DNA of 64,000 nucleotides, taken from NCBI RefSeq assembly GCF_042429435.1, contig NZ_JBHMAF010000194.1, one strand, 5' to 3'. The stretch is from Ectobacillus funiculus (GTDB taxonomy: Bacteria; Bacillota; Bacilli; Bacillales; Bacillaceae_G). The position numbers and the translations under genes were made by a program. This document shows positions 48,718 through 56,576 of this stretch, piece by piece (the first letter of the stretch is position 1; each line of letters begins with the position of its first letter). Under the pieces are notes generated by a model, which searched no databases, was not told the DNA's origin, and worked only from the letters and a program-made list of their open reading frames with translations.

Positions 48718-50268
48718 ATGGGAAAAAGGGAAAAAGAAATAAAACTTATTAATTATTTGTCCTATGGATTAGGGGATTTTCTAGGAGCAGGAGCCTTTGC
48801 CTTAACCGCTGCATGGTTACTATATTTTCTTACAACCTTTTGTGGATTAACAGCCGTTGAAGCTGGTTCCATTTTTGCGATTGCCCGGGTAGTCGATGCA
48901 GTTGCTGCGCCAACAATGGGGTATATTACAGATAATTTTCATAAAACAAAGCTAGGTCGCCGATTTGGGAGACGGAAATTCTTTATTTTAGCTGCGATTC
49001 CTCTTGTTCTTGTCTATACGTTAATTTGGGTGGATGGATTTGGATATTGGTACTATCTATTAACGTACATTATATTTGAACTCGTGTATTCTATGGTCTT
49101 AATTCCTTATGATACACTAGCGGCAGAAATGAGCAACGATTATAAGATTCGTTCAAAATTTACTGGCGCAAGAATGTTTATCGCTCAGGCTTCTGCTGTA
49201 TTTGCTGCATTTATTCCTGGACGTCTTGTAGAAACTCTAGGTAAAGATGACCCGCTCACTTTCTTGTATTCCGGCATCATTTTTACCGTCATATTTATTA
49301 TCGTGTTAGCCCTTCTCTATAAAAATACTTGGGAACGCCCTTTTGATGAAATTCCCGAGGAGAAGCTGGTAGATAAGAGAACGTTCTTACAAAATGTTCA
49401 AAAGGTTTATCTTGATTTATTCTCTACCTTGCGTGTAAAAACATTCCGTCACCACTTAGGTATGTATTTAGGCGGATATTTAAGCCAAGACGTATTTAAT
49501 GCGGTATTCACTTATTTTGTAGTCTTTGCTCTTATGAAAAGTGCTGTAGTTGCTTCTAATTTATTAGCATTTATGTTTATGCTGCAAATTATTGGTGTAT
49601 GGATTGCGATGACGATAACTATTAAATTGAATCCAGCTCCAGCTTACCGCACTGCGATTTCGCTATTTATTCTTGGTATTGCAGGGTTTATCGTATTAGA
49701 GTTTACTGGTATGACAAATAGTTTACCGCTATTGTTTGTTATGATTGGTATTGCAGGTTTGGGACGCGGTGGCCTTAACTATATTCCATGGAACAACTAT
49801 GCATTCATTCCTGATGTGGATGAAGCGTTAACGGGTCAGCGGCGTGAAGGCGTGTTCGCTGGAGTCATGAGCTTAGTCCGAAAAGGCACGCAAGCGCTCG
49901 CAGTATTTCTAGTAGGTGCTATTTTAGACGCATCAGGATTTGTTTCAGGTCAAGAAACACAACCAGACTCTGTAGTTAATACTATCATATTTATCCTATT
50001 GTTTGGTACACTTTTCTTCTTAATTGGCGGATTAATTGTTTCTTTCCGTTACAAACTAACAAAAGAAAATCATGTTACCTTGTTAGCTGAGATTGAACGC
50101 TTGAAAAATGGTGGATCTAAAAAAAGTGTTACTCCAGAATCTCGTCAAGTGTTTGAACAATTAACAGGTTGGACCTATGAAAAATCATGGGGGAATAATC
50201 CTGTTGGCTATGAGAATTATGTGAATTACAAAAATAAAAAAAACGATGAGAAAGAATTAATCTCGTAG
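48718..50268 (+). CDS. MFS glycoside-pentoside-hexuronide:cation symporter
   Basis: A 516-aa, 12-segment transporter of the GPH family. 'LSYGLGDFLGAGAFALTAAW' and 'RVVDAVAAPTMGYITDN' followed by 'KTKLGRRFGRRKFFIL' are the typical first loops; 'MVLIPYDTLAAEMSNDYKIR' is also a family marker. A C-terminal cytoplasmic extension of about 60 residues follows the last segment. I chose ATG 48718 (GGAGGAAGG before) over TTG 48703. Neighbouring GH105 and kdu genes suggest that it imports unsaturated rhamnogalacturonan oligosaccharides. A terminator follows. Confidence 0.9.
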   Translation: MGKREKEIKLINYLSYGLGDFLGAGAFALTAAWLLYFLTTFCGLTAVEAGSIFAIARVVDAVAAPTMGYITDNFHKTKLGRRFGRRKFFILAAIPLVLVYTLIWVDGFGYWYYLLTYIIFELVYSMVLIPYDTLAAEMSNDYKIRSKFTGARMFIAQASAVFAAFIPGRLVETLGKDDPLTFLYSGIIFTVIFIIVLALLYKNTWERPFDEIPEEKLVDKRTFLQNVQKVYLDLFSTLRVKTFRHHLGMYLGGYLSQDVFNAVFTYFVVFALMKSAVVASNLLAFMFMLQIIGVWIAMTITIKLNPAPAYRTAISLFILGIAGFIVLEFTGMTNSLPLLFVMIGIAGLGRGGLNYIPWNNYAFIPDVDEALTGQRREGVFAGVMSLVRKGTQALAVFLVGAILDASGFVSGQETQPDSVVNTIIFILLFGTLFFLIGGLIVSFRYKLTKENHVTLLAEIERLKNGGSKKSVTPESRQVFEQLTGWTYEKSWGNNPVGYENYVNYKNKKNDEKELIS

Positions 50269-50281
50269 TGTAATAGGTAAT

Positions 50282-50313
50282 GGCTGTAAATGTCTCTTCA
50301 TTTACAGCCTTTT
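50282..50313 (+). terminator. terminator after the GPH symporter
   Basis: GGCTGTAAATG pairs perfectly with CATTTACAGCC, followed by TTTTA. Confidence 0.9.
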
Positions 50314-50422
50314 ACGGGTTCGGATAGTTTGGTTACATTTTAGTGGATGTTGGCTGTCAGACAGCGACTCTATATTAAAGAAGTTTCTGAAGATATTTAA
50401 AAAGAACAAAGGAGAATGAATA

Positions 50423-50737
50423 ATGATTAGAAAAACGTCTATCATGTTTGTTAATAAAGACAGTTATGATGAATATAAACAGAGACATGATGAAATTTGG
50501 CCTGAAATGGTAAAAGAGCTAAAAGCATATGGAGCTCATAATTATTCTATTTTTTTAGAAAAAGAAACTGGAAAGTTATTTGCTTATGTAGAAATTGAAA
50601 GTGAAGAGAAATGGAATCAAATGGCTGAAACCGCGATTTGTAAAAAATGGTGGGAGTATATGAAGCCATTAATGAAAACAAATCCGGATAATAGCCCGGT
50701 TGCTGTTGAATTAGTGGAAATGTTTTATATGGAATAG
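50423..50737 (+). CDS. rhaM: L-rhamnose mutarotase (RhaM/YiiL family)
   Basis: A 104-aa dimeric ferredoxin-like protein that interconverts alpha and beta L-rhamnose. 'YKQRHDEIWPEMVKELKAYG' contains the catalytic His region, followed by 'YSIFLEKETGKLFAYVEIES' and 'KKWWEYMKPLMKTNP' with the conserved WW pair. Length fits exactly. AAAGGAG precedes the ATG. No other rhamnose genes are in the window; the partner is the rhamnogalacturonan gene set just upstream. A short unidentified gene fragment follows. Confidence 0.93.
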   Translation: MIRKTSIMFVNKDSYDEYKQRHDEIWPEMVKELKAYGAHNYSIFLEKETGKLFAYVEIESEEKWNQMAETAICKKWWEYMKPLMKTNPDNSPVAVELVEMFYME

Positions 50738-50759
50738 ATAGAAAATAATTAGTTTAGGT

Positions 50760-50936
50760 TAGGAATACGAAGGATCTTGTACAAGCCATACGGTTGGTAT
50801 TATTCCATGCAGAGGAATTTAAAATTTCAAAGGAGCATTATGCTGTAGCAGGATTTTTAGCAGGCAGACATCGGGCTGTCACACTTGGAACAGATAACTT
50901 TAGGAGCTTATTGAGAGTAAGAAGGGAAAGTTATAA
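50760..50936 (+). pseudogene. unidentified gene fragment before a terminator
   Basis: A frame from 50794 reads 'KISKEHYAVAGFLAGRHRAV' and 'GTDNFRSLL' and looks like real protein, but it lacks a plausible start or ribosome binding site and runs into a terminator hairpin. I do not recognise the family. Confidence 0.35.
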
Positions 50937-50941
50937 GCGAA

Positions 50942-50972
50942 AAAAGCCATCATCAAAAGGTGATGGCTTTTG
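50942..50972 (+). terminator. terminator after the unidentified fragment
   Basis: AAAAGCCATCA pairs with TGATGGCTTTT around an 8-base loop. Confidence 0.85.
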
Positions 50973-50974
50973 TG

Positions 50975-51075
50975 CTCTGTAGGAAGGTGTAAATTTCCAG
51001 CTAGAAGCGAGTTCAACGTAGGTGGAAGTTTTAGGAGTACAGTATGGGAGCAACTACGGGCTCACCAATCCTACG
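50975..51075 (+). repeat. diverged dispersed repeat copy
   Basis: CTGTAGGAAGGTGTAAATTT to CTCACCAATC. The inner stem is CC/GG with a T-G pair (AAATTTCC with GGAAGTTT). The TCTTCGCCC segment is missing. Confidence 0.75.
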
Positions 51076-51172
51076 CTGACAACCGTAGCCTTAGCTATTC
51101 GAACGGCAGATTATATTGCGAATCACAGGGAATAAATTTTTTTTCACCAGAACCTTAGCTATATATTTACAA

Positions 51173-51251
51173 TTGCATTCGTTTTCAGAATAATATATAA
51201 TCTGGATATGAATTTCTAAATAATAAATAACATTTCCTTATAAGAAATTTA
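51173..51251 (+). promoter_or_regulatory. promoter and operator before zwf, copy of the kdgA promoter
   Basis: TTGCAT (51173-51178), 17 bases, TATAAT (51196-51201). The spacer TCGTTTTCA..ATAATA is shared with 43456. An imperfect palindrome (ATTTCCTTATAAGAAATTT, about 51231-51250) stands where the perfect one is in the kdg promoter. Shared control by the IclR regulator is inferred. 51252-51457 shows nothing else. Confidence 0.6.
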
Positions 51252-51457
51252 TTTGTGTTTGAAGTGCGTTACTCCGAAGAGATATTAGGCTTCTGATTTA
51301 TATTTGTTACAATACGATCTTTTCAAAAGAAGCTGCGGTTACAGAGAAAATTCTCTATTTTTTGTTCCTATCGTCCAAGCCTCTTTCGTTTAGTTTTTAA
51401 TAAGCTTTATTCCGCCATTAACTAATATCTCTGTAACGGAGAAAAAAATAGTTTTTA

Positions 51458-51592
51458 CACTTTAAGAAAGTATAAATTTCTAGCCAGGAGACAATTCGAC
51501 GTAGTGAGAAATTTTAGGAATACAGCATAAGTAGGGCTACGCCTCTGTCTTCGCCCAAGGGCAGGGCTCGCCAATCGGCGAGTTTTCTTTAA
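51458..51592 (+). repeat. dispersed repeat copy just before zwf
   Basis: Full-length copy starting CACTTTAAGAAAGTATAAAT. Its terminal hairpin ends 16 bases before the zwf ribosome binding site, so it lies in the zwf leader if transcription starts at the 51173 promoter, and could attenuate it. Confidence 0.9.
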
Positions 51593-51625
51593 GAAATGTG
51601 TTCAGTAAAAAGGAGGAACGAAAAA

Positions 51626-53128
51626 ATGGAATCTATGACCTTTGTCTTATTTGGAGCAACGGGGGATTTAGCTAAGAGAAAAATTTACCCTGCTTTATAC
51701 AATCTATTTATAGATCAAAAACTGCCGCAATCGATTTCTATTATCGGTCTGGGCAGGAGAGCTTTGTCTGATGCTGAGTTTCAAAATCGCGTGGAACAAT
51801 CAATAGAAACATTTTCTAGACGAGTGGAGCATGACTATTCCAAAATGGGAGAGTTTCTTAATGCTTTTCGTTATAAGGTTCTAGATGTAACCAATACCGA
51901 AGATTACGGGAAGCTACTGGATTTTGTAGAGCAACGTGAAGAAGAGTTACATATTCCAGAAAACCGAATGTTTTATCTATCGGTTGCACCAGAGCTTTTT
52001 GATGGGATTGCTTTAAATATTAAGGAGAGTGGATTAGGTTCGACAACGGGTTGGAAACGTCTGATTATTGAAAAGCCATTTGGACATGATCTAGAATCTG
52101 CTCGCGATTTAAATGTAAAACTAAGCAAGGCCTTTGAAGAGGAAGAAATTTATCGGATTGACCATTATCTTGGAAAACCAATGGTTCAAAACTTGGAAGC
52201 TTTAGCATTTGCAAATCCTGTTCTGCAAGCATTATGGAACAATCAATATATTGCTAATGTGCAAATTACAGCTAGTGAAACGGTTGGGGTAGAAGAGAGA
52301 GCAGCGTATTACGACGGGGCAGGAGCGATTCGTGATATGGTGCAAAACCATATGCTGCAGCTGCTGATGATGACGGCTATGCATCTGCCAAAACAAATTA
52401 GCGCAAATGATATCCGTGAGGAAAAGAGAAAGGTTATGGAATCTCTTCGTCCGTTAAAAAAGGAAGATGTAGGCTTACATGTGATTCGCGGTCAATATAG
52501 TGCAGGAGAGATTCACGGTCAGCCGGCTGCCGGCTATACAGATGAGCCCGGAATTGAAGCTTCTTCCCACAATGACACGTTTGTGGCTGCTAGGGTGCGG
52601 ATTGATAATCCATTTTGGAATGGAGTGCCTTTCTATATTCGTACAGGAAAAAGAATGAAAGAAAAATCTACTCGTATCGTAATCGAGTTTAAAGATTCGT
52701 TAAAAGAGTTATATAGAAACCGAAATGAGCAAACAGAGCCTAATCTTTTGATCATCGAAATCAATCCGAATGAGAATGTTTCCTTGCAGCTCAATAGTAA
52801 AAACCCATTGAATGATGGAAAGATGGAGCCTGTAAGGATCAATTTCACATCAGAACAAGAAGGTGTGCCTGAGGCTTATGAACGGTTGATTTTTGATGCC
52901 ATTCGTGGCGATTCCACGTTCTTTGCCCATTGGAAAGAGGTTGAATTGTCTTGGGAGTGGGTACAGCCGATCTTAGAAGCCTTTGAGGAGAATCTTGTAC
53001 CGCTTCATCTCTATCAGGCAGGTTCCTATGGCCCAGAGGCAGCTCATCATTTATTGAAAGAGGATGGATTTAAGTGGTGGTTAGATAAAGAAGCGCTTAA
53101 AAACCTAGAGTTGGCTTTGCAAGCTTAA
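51626..53128 (+). CDS. zwf: glucose-6-phosphate 1-dehydrogenase
   Basis: A 500-aa enzyme that oxidises glucose 6-phosphate with NADP+ at the start of the pentose phosphate pathway. The dinucleotide motif 'FVLFGATGDLAKRKIYPALY' is near the N-terminus, the substrate site is 'YRIDHYLGKPMVQNLEALAF' (with catalytic His region), and 'VPFYIRTGKRMKEKSTRIVI' is conserved. I chose ATG 51626 after AAGGAGG. It is followed 36 bases later by tkt. Its leader carries a repeat copy with a terminator-like hairpin. Confidence 0.96.
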   Translation: MESMTFVLFGATGDLAKRKIYPALYNLFIDQKLPQSISIIGLGRRALSDAEFQNRVEQSIETFSRRVEHDYSKMGEFLNAFRYKVLDVTNTEDYGKLLDFVEQREEELHIPENRMFYLSVAPELFDGIALNIKESGLGSTTGWKRLIIEKPFGHDLESARDLNVKLSKAFEEEEIYRIDHYLGKPMVQNLEALAFANPVLQALWNNQYIANVQITASETVGVEERAAYYDGAGAIRDMVQNHMLQLLMMTAMHLPKQISANDIREEKRKVMESLRPLKKEDVGLHVIRGQYSAGEIHGQPAAGYTDEPGIEASSHNDTFVAARVRIDNPFWNGVPFYIRTGKRMKEKSTRIVIEFKDSLKELYRNRNEQTEPNLLIIEINPNENVSLQLNSKNPLNDGKMEPVRINFTSEQEGVPEAYERLIFDAIRGDSTFFAHWKEVELSWEWVQPILEAFEENLVPLHLYQAGSYGPEAAHHLLKEDGFKWWLDKEALKNLELALQA

Positions 53129-53164
53129 TCTTAGATCACAAAATAGCAAGGAGAGAATACAAGT

Positions 53165-55180
53165 ATGAACTATAACATTGAAACATTAGCTATCAATACA
53201 ATTCGCACTTTATCAATTGACGCTATTAATCAGGCTAATTCCGGCCATCCGGGCCTTCCGATGGGGGCTGCTCCCATGGCGTATGCATTATGGGCGCATC
53301 ATCTGGATCATAACCCTGCAAATGCAAAATGGTTTAACCGAGATCGATTTGTTTTGTCTGCGGGACATGGCTCTAGTATGTTGTATAGCCTGCTTCATCT
53401 AGCTGGGTATGATGTGTCATTAGATGATTTAAAAAGCTTCCGAAAACTAAACAGCAAAACACCAGGTCATCCGGAGTTTGGTCATACAGATGGTGTTGAA
53501 GCAACAACGGGTCCTTTAGGACAAGGGATTGCGAATGCGGTCGGGATGTCGATGGCTGAAGCGCATTTGGCTGCGAAATTTAACCAAGACGGATTTCCTG
53601 TCATTGACCATTACACATATGCGTTAGTGGGTGATGGCGATTTAATGGAAGGTGTCGCTTATGAAGCGATGTCGATGGCTGGTCATATGAAACTCGGAAA
53701 ATTAATTGCTTTATATGATTCAAACGACATCTCCTTGGACGGTTCCTTAAACCTTTCCTTTTCAGAAGATATTCAAAAGCGAGCTGAATCTGCTCATTGG
53801 CAATATTTGCGTGTGGAAGATGGAAATAATGTCGCGGATATTGCAAAAGCAATTGAATTGGCGAAACAAAATCCGGATCAGCCAACCCTGATTGAGATTA
53901 GAACGATTATCGGCTACGGCAGCCCAAAAGTTGCCGGAACGAACAAGGCACATGGCAATCCGCTTGGAGCAGAAGAAGCGAAAGCAACGAAGCAAGCGTA
54001 CGGCTGGAACTATGAAGAGAATTTCTTTGTTCCAGAAGAAGTACAAGCCCATTTTGAAGAACTAAAACAAAGAGGGATCGGCAAAGAAGAGCAATGGAAG
54101 GAATTGTTCCGTTCGTATCGAGAAGCGTATCCTGCACTAGCAAATGAACTAGAACAAGCCATTACAGGTGAGGTTCTTATCGAAGCGAAAGATATTTTGA
54201 CGTTTGATACAGAAAAATCTATTTCAACTCGTGTAGCCAGCGGAGAGGCGATGAATCACTTTGTAAAATCGATTCCTTCTATCTTTGGAGGAAGCGCAGA
54301 CCTTTCCCACTCTACTATGACCGATATCAAGGGAGAAGCAGCATACGCAGTAGAATCCTTTGGTGGACGTAATGTGTACTTCGGTGTTCGTGAGCACGCG
54401 ATGGGAGCAGCCGGCAATGGGATGGCCCTTCATGGCGGGGTAAAGCCTTTTGTAAGTACCTTCTTTGTGTTCAATGATTATCTCAGACCATCTATTCGTC
54501 TAGCAGCCTTGCAAAAGCTGCCGGTTACGTATGTCTTTACTCACGACTCGATTGCAGTTGGAGAAGATGGTCCAACTCATGAGCCAATCGAACAGCTGGC
54601 GGCTCTTCGTGCGATTCCTGGTCTAACAGTGATTCGTCCATCGGATGCAAATGAAACAGCAAGTGCTTGGGCATATGCTCTGCAGCAAACAGATGGTCCG
54701 GTTGCTTTGGTACTCAGCCGTCAAAACCTGCCTGTGTTCCATGAAACAGGGGCGAACCTGGAGAACCTTTCTAAAGGGGCCTATGTACTAACACAAACGG
54801 ATGAAAATCAAGATGTAATCTTGATTGCGACAGGTTCGGAAGTGTCTTTAGCTGTGAACGCGAAAGCCGAACTGGAAAAAGAGGATGTATCCGTTCGTGT
54901 TGTAGCTATGCCGAGCTGGGAACTGTTCGATCGTCAACCAAAAGAGTACAAAGAGCTTGTTCTGCCAGCGGCTGTTACGAAGCGTGTGGCACTCGAGATG
55001 GGGATTTCCCTTGGCTGGGAACGCTATGTAGGATTCGAAGGGAAAATCGTATCTATTGAAACATTCGGAGCTTCTGGAACGGGGGCAGAAGTCATGGAAC
55101 TGTTTGGCTTTACGACAGCAAATGTTGTTCAAACTGCAAAAGGATTACTTCAAACAACAAAAAGTCTATCACACTCTTAA
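53165..55180 (+). CDS. tkt: transketolase
   Basis: A 671-aa thiamine diphosphate enzyme moving two-carbon units in the pentose phosphate pathway. 'IDAINQANSGHPGLPMGAAP' begins the family pattern; 'YALVGDGDLMEGVAYEAMS' is the ThDP-binding GDG motif; 'FGGSADLSHSTMTDIKGEAA' and 'VGEDGPTHEPIEQLAALRAI' follow, and the C-terminal domain has 'LIATGSEVSLAVNAKAELE'. Length is typical. It is cotranscribed with zwf; fossils of tal and pgi follow before gnd. Confidence 0.96.
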   Translation: MNYNIETLAINTIRTLSIDAINQANSGHPGLPMGAAPMAYALWAHHLDHNPANAKWFNRDRFVLSAGHGSSMLYSLLHLAGYDVSLDDLKSFRKLNSKTPGHPEFGHTDGVEATTGPLGQGIANAVGMSMAEAHLAAKFNQDGFPVIDHYTYALVGDGDLMEGVAYEAMSMAGHMKLGKLIALYDSNDISLDGSLNLSFSEDIQKRAESAHWQYLRVEDGNNVADIAKAIELAKQNPDQPTLIEIRTIIGYGSPKVAGTNKAHGNPLGAEEAKATKQAYGWNYEENFFVPEEVQAHFEELKQRGIGKEEQWKELFRSYREAYPALANELEQAITGEVLIEAKDILTFDTEKSISTRVASGEAMNHFVKSIPSIFGGSADLSHSTMTDIKGEAAYAVESFGGRNVYFGVREHAMGAAGNGMALHGGVKPFVSTFFVFNDYLRPSIRLAALQKLPVTYVFTHDSIAVGEDGPTHEPIEQLAALRAIPGLTVIRPSDANETASAWAYALQQTDGPVALVLSRQNLPVFHETGANLENLSKGAYVLTQTDENQDVILIATGSEVSLAVNAKAELEKEDVSVRVVAMPSWELFDRQPKEYKELVLPAAVTKRVALEMGISLGWERYVGFEGKIVSIETFGASGTGAEVMELFGFTTANVVQTAKGLLQTTKSLSHS

Positions 55181-55194
55181 AATGGGGGAAATAG

Positions 55195-55257
55195 ATTGCG
55201 GAATTTCGTATTGATACTGCAAACCTAGAGGAAACAGAAAGGTTTCAGCTGAAATAA
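55195..55257 (+). pseudogene. tal: fossil start of a transaldolase gene
   Basis: From 55204 a frame reads FRIDTANLEETERFQLK and stops, like the opening 'FFIDTANLEEI' of small transaldolases. GGGGGAAA precedes it. Only about 17 codons survive. Confidence 0.6.
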
Positions 55258-55304
55258 ACGATTAAATATAGCAAACATAAATCAATACCGAGGAGAAGCG
55301 TTAT

Positions 55305-55433
55305 ATGACCATTTCTTTTGATTACTCAAACGCATTATCATTTATGCAACAAAATGAAGTAGATAATCTAAGCGAATTTGTAAAAGTAGCTCATAAATGC
55401 AATTGTATGATGAAGAATATTTTATCAGCATAA
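55305..55433 (+). pseudogene. pgi: fossil start of a glucose-6-phosphate isomerase gene
   Basis: After GAGGAGAAG, ATG 55305 encodes 'MTISFDYSNALSFMQQNEVD' and 'LSEFVKVAH', the normal N-terminus of Bacillus Pgi, then an unrelated tail and a stop after 42 codons. The remaining roughly 400 codons are deleted. The start signals look usable, so a short peptide may still be made. Confidence 0.75.
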
Positions 55434-55455
55434 AAGGTAGAGAAGAGGACGAATA

Positions 55456-56445
55456 GTGAAAAAGACATGGACGCTCCTAATAGTTTATGTGTTTTTCCTT
55501 GCAATCCTAATAGGCGCTACATTTGAATTTACTAAAAAAGATCATCGTCTTAAGGTCATGATTGTCTCAAAAACAGCAAAGACAGAATATTGGAGAGCAT
55601 TTAACATAGGAGCAGAAAGAGCACTCAATGAGTTAGGGCTAAATGGTAAAGTGATTATACCTAATTCCGGTCATTCTATCACCAGTCAAGCTGATCTATT
55701 AAACAAGCTTTTAAAACAACATCCGGATGCTCTCGTCATTGCTCCGATTCAGTCACAATCTATTATCCCTATATTAATGGAATATAAGAAAAGGAATATT
55801 CCTGTCTTACTGGCTGATACGGATGTTGAGTGGAAGGATAAAACAAGTTTTATTGGAACTGATAACTTTATATTAGGAAAAAAAGCAGGAGCGTTACTAG
55901 CATCTATGCTACAGCCGGGTGATCAAGTAGCCCTTATTCATGGGATGTTATCAGATACAGTTAGCGGGAAGCGGATAGAGGGAGCGAAAGAAAGCTTGGA
56001 AGAGGCTGATATCCAAGTTGTTGTACAACGGCAGGGGTATGATGAATTTTGGAATGTAAACTCGGCGATAGCAAGCATTTTACAGAGTTATCCGAATATT
56101 AAGGGTGTATTTGCTACAGATGATCTCTTAGCTCTAGATACATTACAAGTAATAGAGCAGAAAGGCTTAAAAGTTCCTGTTGTTGGAACAGAAGGTAATG
56201 CGAAAATGGTGAAGTATATTAAAGAGGGAAAGCTGAGCGCTACCATCGCACAGAATCCCTACGATATGGGATATATAAGTGTGGAACAAGCCTTTAAGAC
56301 AATAAAAGGAGAGAAGGTTAGGAAATCGATCGATAGTGGTACTGATATCATAACTCGAGACAATGCGAAAGATAAATTAGATCTCCAGGAAAAGCTACTG
56401 CGTATGAGTGAAGGAGATGTTACAAGTTTTTATTTGCGCTATTAA
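55456..56445 (+). CDS. orphan membrane-anchored sugar-binding protein (paralog of 8038-9000)
   Basis: A 329-aa protein with an N-terminal membrane anchor (residues about 5-22), no lipobox, and a type-1 periplasmic-binding-protein fold. It aligns with the protein at 8038 throughout: 'SFIGTDNFILGKKAGALLAS', 'LQPGDQVAL', 'TIAQNPYDMGYISVEQAFKT' and 'SGTDIITRDNAKDKLDL'. GTG start. It sits inside the pentose phosphate cluster between the pgi fossil and gnd, with no ATPase, permease or kinase adjacent. A sensory or shared-importer role is possible; the ligand is unknown. Confidence 0.8.
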   Translation: MKKTWTLLIVYVFFLAILIGATFEFTKKDHRLKVMIVSKTAKTEYWRAFNIGAERALNELGLNGKVIIPNSGHSITSQADLLNKLLKQHPDALVIAPIQSQSIIPILMEYKKRNIPVLLADTDVEWKDKTSFIGTDNFILGKKAGALLASMLQPGDQVALIHGMLSDTVSGKRIEGAKESLEEADIQVVVQRQGYDEFWNVNSAIASILQSYPNIKGVFATDDLLALDTLQVIEQKGLKVPVVGTEGNAKMVKYIKEGKLSATIAQNPYDMGYISVEQAFKTIKGEKVRKSIDSGTDIITRDNAKDKLDLQEKLLRMSEGDVTSFYLRY

Positions 56446-56576
56446 TGGCTGGGGTTTAATCCCAATATTTTAAAACAAATGCTAATTAAATTTTGAATTC
56501 ATAATACCAAGATATTTTTAGGTATTACAATCATTTCTAGAAATCATTCACTAATAAAGTAAGCGAGGATATATAT

